Assembly: GCF_030020805.1 (NCBI RefSeq) | Contig: NZ_CP125098.1 | Location: forward strand, 2,150,001-2,214,000 | Reading direction: 5' to 3' | DNA length: 64,000 bases | DNA from: Paenibacillus sp. RC67 | Lineage (GTDB): Bacteria; Bacillota; Bacilli; Paenibacillales; NBRC-103111 | Shown: positions 24,769 through 32,703 of the stretch, in pieces | Layout of the letters: each line of letters begins with the position of its first letter | How positions within the stretch are numbered: position 1 is the stretch's first letter | Notes under the pieces: model-generated | Told to the model about the DNA's origin: nothing | Database searches by the model: none | Seen by the model: the letters and a program-made list of their open reading frames with translations, nothing else | Translations under genes and position numbers: made by a program

Positions 24769-25896
24769 TCACTTGGCTTCATGAACTTGTGTCACGACCT
24801 GCTTTAGATTTGCAGATATATATTGAATATCTTCGGAGGTCAGGCTGCCGTAACTCGGCAGATTAATCCCTTGAGAGCAAATACGATTGGAAACCGGAAA
24901 TTCCGAAGCAGGCTGCAAATGTTGATAAGGGGGCAGCTTATGCATGGGATAAAAAAAAGGTCGTGTCTCAATACCTAGCTGGTAAAGGCGCTGCATTACT
25001 TCATCTCGTTGTTCCTCTGTGAACGAATGGAAGACGGCGCTGAACATCCAGTACACGTTTTTGGCCCATTCCTTCTCGGTAGGGAGCGTTATGAATTCAC
25101 AGTCCTTCAGATTTTCATAATATTGGCCGGCCACTTGAATTCGGCGGTCGATATGCCATTCGGCTTGTTCCAGCTGCGCACAACCTATAGCGGCTTGAAT
25201 GTTGGTCATCCTGTAATTGTAGCCGATCACAGGATACCAATAACGACGCTTGGGATCCATTCCTTGTCCCTTTAACAGCGCGATTTGCTTGGCTATAGAT
25301 TCGTCGTTGGTCGTGATCATGCCGCCTTCGCCGGTAGTTAATATTTTATTGCCGAATAGACTGAAGATAGCAGTATGGCCAAGCGAGCCTACCATACGCT
25401 CTTTATATTGCGCTCCAATAGCCTCCGCAGCATCCTCGATAACGAACAAACCGTGTCGATTTGCAATCTCTAATATGGGGTCCATATCTGCGGAATGACC
25501 GTACAAATGAACAGCAATAATCCCTTTGGTGCGAGGGGTTATTTTTTGTTCGATTTTAGCGGGATCGATATTCCAAGTATCCGGTTCGGAATCGACAAAT
25601 ACAGGCTTTGCCTTGCAGTAGGTTACGGCGTTGGCTGTGGCGATGAAGGTGAACGTAGGAACAATGACTTCATCCTCCGGACCTACGCCGTGAGCTAACA
25701 GCGCCAAATGAAGGGCGGTCGTGCCATTGCTGCAAGCCAGTGCATGTTTCGTAGTGCACAGCTCTGCGAAGCCTTGTTCAAATTTTTTGATATAGGATCC
25801 GTTTGAGGAAATCCAGGTGGAGTCAAGGCAGTCAAGGACGTATTTTTTTTCATTGCCGTTCAAGATGGGGAGCGCAACAGGATAAAAGTTGCCCAA
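24769..25896 (-). CDS. per: PLP-dependent sugar aminotransferase, GDP-perosamine synthase-like (DegT/DnrJ/EryC1/StrS)
   Basis: 375 residues, StrS-family fold type I. PLP-binding features: SNGTTALHLALLA phosphate loop, Asp155 in IEDAAEAIG, and Schiff-base Lys184 in SLFGNKILTTGEGG, a sequence characteristic of perosamine synthases. Other StrS blocks: PILNGNEKKYVLDCLDSTWISSNG, YNYRMTNIQAAIG, TRPFFYPMHKLP. Would convert GDP-4-keto-6-deoxymannose (from gmd) and glutamate to GDP-perosamine. A different 4-keto sugar (for example the dTDP-4-keto-6-deoxyglucose made by rmlB) cannot be excluded. Symbol assigned by similarity and pathway context. Confidence 0.8.
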   Translation of the reverse strand: MGNFYPVALPILNGNEKKYVLDCLDSTWISSNGSYIKKFEQGFAELCTTKHALACSNGTTALHLALLAHGVGPEDEVIVPTFTFIATANAVTYCKAKPVFVDSEPDTWNIDPAKIEQKITPRTKGIIAVHLYGHSADMDPILEIANRHGLFVIEDAAEAIGAQYKERMVGSLGHTAIFSLFGNKILTTGEGGMITTNDESIAKQIALLKGQGMDPKRRYWYPVIGYNYRMTNIQAAIGCAQLEQAEWHIDRRIQVAGQYYENLKDCEFITLPTEKEWAKNVYWMFSAVFHSFTEEQRDEVMQRLYQLGIETRPFFYPMHKLPPYQHLQPASEFPVSNRICSQGINLPSYGSLTSEDIQYISANLKQVVTQVHEAK

Positions 25897-25973
25897 TTTG
25901 AATCCCTCCTAGTAGGGGCGACGCCGCGTGATGAAGCGTTACAAGCAGCACGGCGCGTTATTAATGGAAAAGT

Positions 25974-26162
25974 TTATTCGATAATATATGCAATTCCACG
26001 GTAAACGGGGTAAGGAACGCGGATCAATGAAGGCCCATTTTGAATTAGATAAAAGAAACTGGTCATTGTAAAGCGACAATCATCCTCGGTTACATCCGTC
26101 CACACGATTCTGCTTTTTATCAATATGATATCAATAACGTTTAAGGCGTCATGGATTGTCAA
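25974..26162 (-). CDS. Possible small protein of unknown function
   Basis: 62 codons, uninterrupted, with a protein-like composition (charged WTDVTEDDCRF patch, hydrophobic C-terminal PYPVYRGIAYI). The only in-frame early start is TTG with no clear RBS, and it begins 24 bp from the divergent hydroxylase start, leaving almost no promoter space. Could be a genuine small gene ahead of per or a chance open frame. Confidence 0.3.
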   Translation of the reverse strand: MTIHDALNVIDIILIKSRIVWTDVTEDDCRFTMTSFFYLIQNGPSLIRVPYPVYRGIAYIIE

Positions 26163-26186
26163 AATGAAGTTGGAGGAGAACGATGG

Positions 26187-27362
26187 ATGAGACCTTCAGT
26201 TGTTTATCAAAATGAGCCTTTAATAGCAAGATACGAGCAGGTTGTAACGACCCAAGAATGCCGACAATTAATCGAGTTGGCCCAAAATTTGCTACAGCCT
26301 GCCAAAGTCATCGGACAAACGGAGGTCGTAACCTCAGATTTTAGAAAATCGGATTTCGCATGGTTCGAGCATCATACTAATGAAATCGTAAGTCGGGTTT
26401 GCGATAGAATAGCCTCCATCGTAGGGCACCCTGTTCAATATGCGGAGAGTTTACAGGTTGCAAGATACTTGGTGGGCGGCAAATTCGGGGCGCATTACGA
26501 TACGTATGATTTGTCCTCCGTTGTTGGCAAAAAGTTTTATGATGAAGGGGGTCAAAGGCTATACACGGCATTGCTTTATTTGAATACTACTCAGGCTGGA
26601 GGGGAGACGTATTTTCCTGAACTCCAACTGGACATTGTTCCAACCGAAGGCACCTTATTGGTTTTTGGAAATTGCAAAAAAGGCACGAATCAAACCCACC
26701 CGCTTTCCTTACACGGTTCTCGGGAGCTAAAAGAAGGGGAGAAATGGATAGCTACTTTGTGGTTCCGAGAGAAGGAACAATATCCTGCTCCAAAGGCTAG
26801 GGTCACGGAGGGAGACTCCATTGCTCAACAAGCAAGCCCTCCCGAGAAGAAAGCAGAGGAACCGAAGCCTCTTACCCCTGTTCAAGTAACCGACAAGGTA
26901 GCGATGACCGGCACATTCAGTCCAAAGACCGAGAAATTAGCGGCCAAAGTCGTATCTAAAGGCAGTACTGGAAAACGGGAAATTCATATGCGTAGTTTTC
27001 AAGTGTATACCAACATGTTGGCGGAATCCGACCATTATGACCAAGGTCCAAGTCCGGGGGAGTTAATGCTCGGCGCGTTGGGCAGTTGTATAACTCAAAC
27101 GACTTTGGCTATGGCTGCCTACAGAGGAATAACGTTGCAATACGTTGAAGTAGAAGTATCGGGCGAGGTAAACAACGATGATCGGTGGAGCACACCTTCC
27201 CTTCACAACATCTCATATAAGCTGAGCATTCTGTCGCCAGATTTGACGGATACCATATTGAAGCTGCACAATGCGGTTACGAGAGCATGTCCGAGCTTGC
27301 ACTTGTTGGCGGACCCTCAAACAGTAGAAGGAGCATTCGTCCATTTGAAGTCCAATAAATAA
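26187..27362 (+). CDS. Prolyl-4-hydroxylase (2OG-Fe(II) oxygenase) fused to OsmC-like domain
   Basis: 391 residues from the ATG 8 nt after GGAGGAG. N-terminal domain (~1-195) is a P4H-type dioxygenase with Fe ligands His103 and Asp105 (GAHYDTYD), distal His176 and 2-oxoglutarate-binding Lys186, ten residues apart as in bacterial P4H; also GGETYFPEL and GTLLVFGN. A Pro/Lys/Glu linker (~200-232) leads to an OsmC/Ohr-type domain (~235-391) with the paired Cys301 (LGSCITQT) and Cys368 (RACPS) of thiol peroxidases. The next gene is a collagen-like protein, suggesting proline hydroxylation of its Gly-Pro-Thr repeats. The fusion is unusual to me; the peroxidase part might protect the oxygenase or act independently. 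Confidence 0.85.
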   Translation: MRPSVVYQNEPLIARYEQVVTTQECRQLIELAQNLLQPAKVIGQTEVVTSDFRKSDFAWFEHHTNEIVSRVCDRIASIVGHPVQYAESLQVARYLVGGKFGAHYDTYDLSSVVGKKFYDEGGQRLYTALLYLNTTQAGGETYFPELQLDIVPTEGTLLVFGNCKKGTNQTHPLSLHGSRELKEGEKWIATLWFREKEQYPAPKARVTEGDSIAQQASPPEKKAEEPKPLTPVQVTDKVAMTGTFSPKTEKLAAKVVSKGSTGKREIHMRSFQVYTNMLAESDHYDQGPSPGELMLGALGSCITQTTLAMAAYRGITLQYVEVEVSGEVNNDDRWSTPSLHNISYKLSILSPDLTDTILKLHNAVTRACPSLHLLADPQTVEGAFVHLKSNK

Positions 27363-27577
27363 TTGTCCTATATGACCGCAGTAGGGGATAACTTCTCGCG
27401 GTTTTTCTATTAGGAATGGACTATTGTAATAGTTTGTTATTTAGACGAACGCCCCTCTGCATTATTGTAATTCCTCGGTATTACTAAACTGTGCGAATTA
27501 TCTGAGTCAACCACCGTGGCTGTATTTACTTGCCGACATATAATTTAAATAGATTGATAAGAAAGGAGTGAATCACA

Positions 27578-28162
27578 ATGGGAGAAACGGGACTTACTGG
27601 TCTTACAGGTTTAACTGGTCTGACCGGACCGACAGGACCGACGGGACCAACAGGACCAACAGGACCAACAGGACCAACAGGACCAACAGGACTAACAGGA
27701 CCGACAGGACCAACTGGACCCCAAGGACCTTCAAATGATTCAACAGGAACGCAAGCCCCAGGGCCTTCAGCACTTACAGCAGGGGTAGAAACAGCAGTAA
27801 TTACGCTTACAGGGGTTACTGCGACGGCTACTGCGAATCAAGTGAAAGTCGATGCCAACTATTCGGTGTCGATGTCGGCGTTGGTTGCTCTTGCTGCAAA
27901 CGTAACCGGTCATTTGTACAGAGATTTCGGAACCGTTAACCAAACTCTCTTGGCTACTGTAACAACAAGCACCTTTTTAGATGCTGTATCCATTCTTTTG
28001 GGACCTGCTAATGTAACAGGAAGCATCAGTTACTATGATGACTTGTCTGCTCTAGTCGGCACGCATACGTATACACTTACAATAAACCCTTCGGCTTTCC
28101 TTGGTCTTATCACAGCTGCTTCTGCAAACTATCGTGCGCTTAATGTAGTTGTAGGTTCTTAA
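27578..28162 (+). CDS. Collagen-like GXT-repeat protein (BclA-like)
   Basis: 194 residues. After Met come 17 Gly-X-Y triplets: GET, four GLT, seven GPT, GLT, two GPT, GPQ, GPS. The remaining ~140 residues form a Val/Ala/Thr-rich, beta-predicted domain ending [11 protein letters not shown], with a length similar to the C-terminal trimer domain of Bacillus BclA. No signal peptide and no exosporium leader motif. RBS AAGGAG before ATG. Thr in the Y position is the glycosylated residue in BclA-type filaments (established for Bacillus anthracis), and a prolyl hydroxylase gene precedes it. Likely acceptor or structural filament for the surrounding glycan genes (inference). Confidence 0.85.
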   Translation: MGETGLTGLTGLTGLTGPTGPTGPTGPTGPTGPTGPTGLTGPTGPTGPQGPSNDSTGTQAPGPSALTAGVETAVITLTGVTATATANQVKVDANYSVSMSALVALAANVTGHLYRDFGTVNQTLLATVTTSTFLDAVSILLGPANVTGSISYYDDLSALVGTHTYTLTINPSAFLGLITAASANYRALNVVVGS

Positions 28163-28201
28163 TCATATTTTTCATCCATCCTCCCATAACAAACTAATAC
28201 A

Positions 28202-28240
28202 ATCCCATGCTCTTATTTAGGGGCATGGGATACTTTTTTT
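28202..28240 (+). terminator. Rho-independent terminator
   Basis: Stem ATCCCATGC / GCATGGGAT followed by seven T residues, about 40 bp after the collagen-like gene. Confidence 0.92.
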
Positions 28241-28439
28241 ATGGCAGAAATGAAAATAACTGTGGGCTGCATGCTGGATGATACAGAAGCTTTGCTCCTA
28301 TTATGACTACCGGACAACAGCCAATTTTTCCTACTGTACGGTATTCGTCTATATGCTCTTGTCTGTATGAGAATATCATTAACTTAGAGTATGTGCCGCA
28401 AGCTGGACCTATAAACCGAATGGAAAGGAGTCGTGTGCA

Positions 28440-29162
28440 TTGAGAGGAGTTATTTTGGCCGGTGGTACGGGTACAAGATTGCGTCCACTGACGAACATTG
28501 TGAACAAACATCTGCTGCCTGTGGGAAAATACCCTATGATTCATTATGCGATAGACAAGATGGTATCAATCGGAATCAAGCAAATTCTTCTAGTCATTGG
28601 CAAACAATCCGCCGGTTTGTTCACCGAATATATAGGAAGCGGCCAACAATGGGGGGCCAGCATATCGTACAAAATTCAAGAGCAAGCGGGAGGAATCGCG
28701 GAGGCGTTGGCCATGGCGGAGGACTTCATTCCACCGGAAGAACATATGCTTGTCATTCTTGGGGACAATTTATTTCAGGACGATTTGCATCATGCGATGA
28801 AGGAATATAAGAAGCAGCCGCAAGGTGCGCATGTTTTTTTGAAAACAGTGTCGGATCCTTCCCGTTATGGAGTTCCCGTGTGGGAGGGAGACCGGATTGC
28901 TTCCATAGAAGAAAAGCCAGCTGATCCTCAATCTCATTACTGTGTCACAGGTATTTATATGTATGATACAGAGGTTTTCGATATTATTCGTAGCGTTAAG
29001 CCTTCAATAAGAGGAGAACTGGAGATAACGGATGTCAATAACGCTTATGCCGCAAAGCATGCATTGTCGTACAGTATCTTATCCGGGTGGTGGACGGATG
29101 CGGGGACTCATTTCTCCTTGCAGCAGGCTAGCTCACAGTTAACAGGGTGTGAGGCGGAGTGA
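28440..29162 (+). CDS. rmlA: Glucose-1-phosphate thymidylyltransferase
   Basis: First step of dTDP-L-rhamnose synthesis: dTTP plus glucose-1-phosphate to dTDP-glucose. 240 residues, the short RmlA form: RGVILAGGTGTRLRPLTNIVNKHLLPVGKYPMIHYAIDKM, ILGDNLFQDDL, IEEKPADPQSHYCVTGIYMYD, RGELEITDVNNAY and GWWTDAGTH. TTG start 9 nt after AAGGAG. Overlaps rmlB by 4 bases, opening an rmlA-B-D-C operon. Confidence 0.95.
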   Translation: MRGVILAGGTGTRLRPLTNIVNKHLLPVGKYPMIHYAIDKMVSIGIKQILLVIGKQSAGLFTEYIGSGQQWGASISYKIQEQAGGIAEALAMAEDFIPPEEHMLVILGDNLFQDDLHHAMKEYKKQPQGAHVFLKTVSDPSRYGVPVWEGDRIASIEEKPADPQSHYCVTGIYMYDTEVFDIIRSVKPSIRGELEITDVNNAYAAKHALSYSILSGWWTDAGTHFSLQQASSQLTGCEAE

Positions 29163-30181
29163 GGACGGTACTGGTGACCGGAGGGTTGGGGTTTATCGGG
29201 AGTAATTTCATCCTGCATTGGGTAAAGAATCATCCGCAGGATAGGGTTATTAATTATGACCTGCTTACGTATGCGGGCAACCCTACTAATGTTTCTTCAG
29301 TACACAATTTGCCACAATACCGTTATGTGTTGGGTGATATTGCAGATTCCCCGCTTCTTGAAAAGGTTATGCTTGAGGAAATGGTGGATACGGTTGTGCA
29401 TTTTGCTGCGGAATCTCATGTCGATCGAAGCATCAAAGATCCTTCGGTCTTTGTCCGTACGAATGTATTGGGAACGCAATACTTATTGGAAGCAGCCATG
29501 AAATGCGGAATAAATCGTTTTATCCATATATCTACGGATGAAGTGTATGGATCCTTAGGGAGGGAAGGTTTTTTTACCGAGTTATCTCCAATTTCCCCGA
29601 ACAGTCCATACTCGGCTAGCAAAGCCGGCTCGGATTTGATGGCTCGTGCCTACTATGAAACCTATGGATTACCTGTCATTATAACCCGCTGTTCGAACAA
29701 TTATGGTCCGCATCAATATCCTGAGAAGATGATCCCCAAAATTATTACAAATGCTTTACAGAACCAACCGATTCCGGTTTACGGAGACGGACAAAACGTC
29801 AGAGATTGGCTGCATGTTGTGGATCATTGCTCTGCTATTGAACGAGTCATAGATTCGGGACAACCGGGCCAAGTCTACAACATTGGCGGAAATAACGAGT
29901 GCACGAATCTGCAGGTTGTAAGTGAGATTCTTCGATACCTTGGCAAACCGGATTCACTGATTCAGTTCGTCGCCGATAGACTCGGTCACGACCGAAGATA
30001 TGCAATAGATGCTTCCAAAATCAGAGATGAACTCGGTTGGATTCCCAAATATTCGTTTCATGAAGGAATGGCTCAAACCGTAGATTGGTATGTCGAACAT
30101 GTGGAATGGTGGCGTCGACTTATTGTAGACGTTCCTAAGCGCAGTAACGGAGAAGGAGACGGAGGTGAGAAGAATAAATGA
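29159..30181 (+). CDS. rmlB: dTDP-glucose 4,6-dehydratase
   Basis: 340 residues, extended SDR: VTGGLGFIGSNFILHWVKNH, HFAAESHVDRSIKDP, ISTDEVYGSLG with catalytic residues, YSASKAGSDLMARAYYETYGLP, TRCSNNYGPHQYPEKMIPKII and GQNVRDWLHVVDHCSAI. Converts dTDP-glucose to dTDP-4-keto-6-deoxyglucose. GTG start overlapping rmlA; overlaps rmlD start (ATGA). C-terminal tail of ~20 charged residues is slightly longer than usual. Confidence 0.96.
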   Translation: MRTVLVTGGLGFIGSNFILHWVKNHPQDRVINYDLLTYAGNPTNVSSVHNLPQYRYVLGDIADSPLLEKVMLEEMVDTVVHFAAESHVDRSIKDPSVFVRTNVLGTQYLLEAAMKCGINRFIHISTDEVYGSLGREGFFTELSPISPNSPYSASKAGSDLMARAYYETYGLPVIITRCSNNYGPHQYPEKMIPKIITNALQNQPIPVYGDGQNVRDWLHVVDHCSAIERVIDSGQPGQVYNIGGNNECTNLQVVSEILRYLGKPDSLIQFVADRLGHDRRYAIDASKIRDELGWIPKYSFHEGMAQTVDWYVEHVEWWRRLIVDVPKRSNGEGDGGEKNK

Positions 30182-31044
30182 AAATACTAATTACGGGAGC
30201 GGGAGGACAGCTGGGCTATGACTTAATTCGAGTATTATCCGTTAACCACGAGGTGATTGCCAAGACGAGAGCAGATCTGGATGTGACGAATGAGGCAGCG
30301 GTATTCAACACCATGAGGCATGAAAATCCGCAGATTGTGATTCATGCAGCAGCTTATACGAACGTGGATAAGGCGGAGCAGGAGAGCGACCATGCCTATA
30401 CAATCAATTCGATTGGAACCAAGAACGTAGCGCTTGCGGCAGCTGAGCTTGGGGCAAAGCTGGTTCATATCAGTACGGACTATGTATTTGATGGCAGCAA
30501 ACGGACTCCCTATACGGAAACGGATCGGCCAAATCCGCTAGGTGTGTATGGTAATTCCAAATTGCATGCAGAGAAGTTCGTAGAGCTGATCAGCGGACGC
30601 TATTTTATATTGCGCACCTCGTGGCTTTATGGCAAAAACGGCAGTAATTTCGTTACAAAAATGATATCCCAAGGTCAACAAAAAGAAGAGCTGACGATCG
30701 TATCAGATCAATTCGGTTCACCGACCTATACGCTGGATTTAGCCCGATTTATCGAGTATTTAATGCAAACCGAATACTATGGCTTATATCACGTCTCCAA
30801 TAGAGGGTACTGCTCCCGGTATGCGTTTGCTCAAGCCATATTTCAAGCGTTGAATTGGAGTCACATTCGGCTTGTTCCGATTAACTCAGCCGGATTTGCG
30901 GCAGCAGCGCAGAGACCTGAATATTCCGTATTTGATGATTCGGCCATCAGGCTGAACCATCTGCCACGACTTCGCAACTGGAAGGATGCGCTGCATGATT
31001 TTTTGCACAACGATTTTGTACTGGAGGACTCGAACGATGATTGA
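30178..31044 (+). CDS. rmlD: dTDP-4-dehydrorhamnose reductase
   Basis: 288 residues: ILITGAGGQLGYDLIRVL nucleotide-binding start, IHAAAYTNVDKAEQESDHAY, ISTDYVFDGSKRTPYTETDRPNPLGVYGNSKLHAEKFV with the YxxxK pair, RTSWLYG, VSDQFGSPTYTLDLARFIEYLM and GLYHVSNRG. Last step to dTDP-L-rhamnose using NAD(P)H. Overlaps rmlB by four bases and rmlC by eight bases. Confidence 0.95.
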   Translation: MKILITGAGGQLGYDLIRVLSVNHEVIAKTRADLDVTNEAAVFNTMRHENPQIVIHAAAYTNVDKAEQESDHAYTINSIGTKNVALAAAELGAKLVHISTDYVFDGSKRTPYTETDRPNPLGVYGNSKLHAEKFVELISGRYFILRTSWLYGKNGSNFVTKMISQGQQKEELTIVSDQFGSPTYTLDLARFIEYLMQTEYYGLYHVSNRGYCSRYAFAQAIFQALNWSHIRLVPINSAGFAAAAQRPEYSVFDDSAIRLNHLPRLRNWKDALHDFLHNDFVLEDSNDD

Positions 31045-31492
31045 TGGCGTTCAGAAAAAAAATCTCGTGCTTCACAGCGACGACAGAGGTTACTTCATGG
31101 AAATATTGCGAGAGGATGATCCCATTTACGGACGCTTTGGGCAGGCTTCCCTCTCCATGTCATATCCAGGGGTTATCAAGGCGTTCCATTACCATGAGAA
31201 GCAGGATGATATATGGTTCTTCCCCTCGGGTCATGCTCAAGTGGTGCTTCACGATATGAGGCCCCAATCCCCGACATACAAGCAGACGGATGTGTACTTC
31301 ATGGGGGACAATAACAGGTATTTGCTGTTCATCCCTCGTGGCGTTGCTCACGGTTATAGGGTGCTGGGGAATCAATCAGCTACTATTTTATATTTTACGA
31401 ATATGGCCTACGATTCTAAACAGCCGGATGAATACCGCATGGATTGGAATGATGAATCTATTGGATTCGATTGGCGGACCAAGAATCGTTAA
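31037..31492 (+). CDS. rmlC: dTDP-4-dehydrorhamnose 3,5-epimerase-like protein
   Basis: 151 residues from the ATG that follows GGAGG and overlaps the rmlD stop; a longer upstream start inside rmlD is unlikely. Cupin-like RmlC features: DDRGYFMEILREDD, VIKAFHYHEKQDDIWFFPSGHAQVVLHDMR, IPRGVAHGYRVLG, ILYFTNMAYDSKQPDEYRMDWND. Shorter than enteric RmlC (~180), like other Gram-positive forms. Completes the dTDP-rhamnose set; gene order A-B-D-C. Confidence 0.87.
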   Translation: MIDGVQKKNLVLHSDDRGYFMEILREDDPIYGRFGQASLSMSYPGVIKAFHYHEKQDDIWFFPSGHAQVVLHDMRPQSPTYKQTDVYFMGDNNRYLLFIPRGVAHGYRVLGNQSATILYFTNMAYDSKQPDEYRMDWNDESIGFDWRTKNR

Positions 31493-31494
31493 AA

Positions 31495-31552
31495 AGTTTT
31501 CCTTCGGAAAACTCAGACCATGCTTACGTAGAAAGTTTTCCTTCGGAAAACT
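31495..31552 (+). repeat. Pair of hairpin repeats related to 14773-14854
   Basis: Two hairpins AGTTTTCC-TTC-GGAAAACT at 31495-31513 and 31534-31552; the second is preceded by TGCTTACG and followed by the GAGGAGG RBS of the first CgeB gene. Against the 14.8 kb copies the stem base pairs change together (GC/GC versus CC/GG), showing that the fold is conserved. Confidence 0.85.
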
Positions 31553-31569
31553 CTGAGGAGGTCAACAAA

Positions 31570-32703
31570 GTGGCTAGTCGTGCGATGAGATCGCGAGCTT
31601 TGGCCTTAAAGCTGCAAGGCGCCAGAAAAGGACGAACGGACGGTTTTTGGTTGGGACATAGCCATGGTTACCATCTCGGACAATGTCAAGCGGTACTGGA
31701 TAGGGTACCCCCGATGCAAGAAGTCAAAAGGGCTTTAAAAGTGATGTATGTGAAAGAGGGGACCCCTGGATTTCGAACGTTGGATTTGGGCATTGCCCGT
31801 GCGTTAGTAGAACTGGTCCAAGAGGTTAAGGTTGTACAGCCTCAATCCGTGCTAGTGGAAACAGCTCTGGCATTTAAACCGGATCTTATCCTTGTTATGA
31901 ATGGAATTTATCGTGTATCCGATGAACAGGTCGTCAAGCTTCGGCAATCTGGCTTCCGGACGGCCATTTGGATTATGGATGATCCCTATTTTACAGATAT
32001 CACGGCGCATATGGCGCCTTTTTACGATTATATTTTTACGCATGAGCTCAATGCGGTTCCATTCTATCAAAGCTTAGGTTGCAGGTATGTGTATTATTTG
32101 CCTTCCGGGGTGGATCCTGCCATTATTGCTCCGCGATTTGTTGAAAAGCAATACCGGTCAGATGTATGCTTTATCGGTTCCGGTTTTTCGAACCGGATCT
32201 CATTTTTCAATAAAGTGATTCCAGCATTGAAAGGTGTTCACCTGTTCATGGCCGGTTATGGCTGGAACCAGTTGAAGTCGTACGATGCCATTAAAGAACA
32301 TGTTAACCTCGAAGGTGTCTTGTATGATGACAATATTCGATATTACATCGGAGCCAAAATCGTTATTAATCTACACCGCTCCCCGGAGGAACGCCTGAAC
32401 AGCAGGGGAATCCAGGCTTTGTCTATTAACCCGAGAACCTTTGAGATCGGCGCTTGTGGCACGCTGCAGCTAACCGATGTGAGACAAGATTTATCTCGAT
32501 ATTACTCACCCGATCATGAGCTTGTTACCTTTGCGAGTCCGGAGGAGCTTGTTGATCGCATACGCTATTATTTGGGTAATGAGGAAGAACGAAGTCATAT
32601 TGCCCTTGAAGGACTATATAAAACGATGAGTCAGCATACGTTCAGCCAGCGTCTGGTTACAATGCTGCACACCATTTTCGGTGAAAAAGGTGGTACAGAA
32701 TGA
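31570..32703 (+). CDS. CgeB-like glycosyltransferase, paralogue 1
   Basis: 377 residues from GTG, 8 nt after GAGGAGG; the frame is open upstream only because it reads through the hairpin repeats. Residues 17-37 carry glycine at every fourth position (17, 21, 25, 29, 33, 37) with GFWL and GYHL units. The rest is CgeB-type: LKVMYVKEG, FKPDLILVMNGIYRVS, IWIMDDPYFTDITAHM, FTHELNAVPFYQSLGCRYVYYLPSGVDP, SDVCFIGSGFSNR, IVINLHRSPEE, SINPRTFEIGACGTLQLTDVRQDL, then a Glyco_trans_1_2 C-terminus. In Bacillus subtilis CgeB belongs to the GerE-controlled spore surface set. Overlaps the next paralogue by four bases. Confidence 0.87.
   Translation: MASRAMRSRALALKLQGARKGRTDGFWLGHSHGYHLGQCQAVLDRVPPMQEVKRALKVMYVKEGTPGFRTLDLGIARALVELVQEVKVVQPQSVLVETALAFKPDLILVMNGIYRVSDEQVVKLRQSGFRTAIWIMDDPYFTDITAHMAPFYDYIFTHELNAVPFYQSLGCRYVYYLPSGVDPAIIAPRFVEKQYRSDVCFIGSGFSNRISFFNKVIPALKGVHLFMAGYGWNQLKSYDAIKEHVNLEGVLYDDNIRYYIGAKIVINLHRSPEERLNSRGIQALSINPRTFEIGACGTLQLTDVRQDLSRYYSPDHELVTFASPEELVDRIRYYLGNEEERSHIALEGLYKTMSQHTFSQRLVTMLHTIFGEKGGTE

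Noticed and set aside
27590..27724. Short regular DNA repeat that could suggest a CRISPR array
   Set aside because: The 9-base period encodes Gly-X-Thr triplets in frame within the collagen-like gene; there are no spacers and no cas genes.
31471..31569. In-frame extension of the first CgeB gene upstream of GTG
   Set aside because: It reads through the hairpin repeats, has no ribosome-binding site, and the residues are translated repeat sequence.
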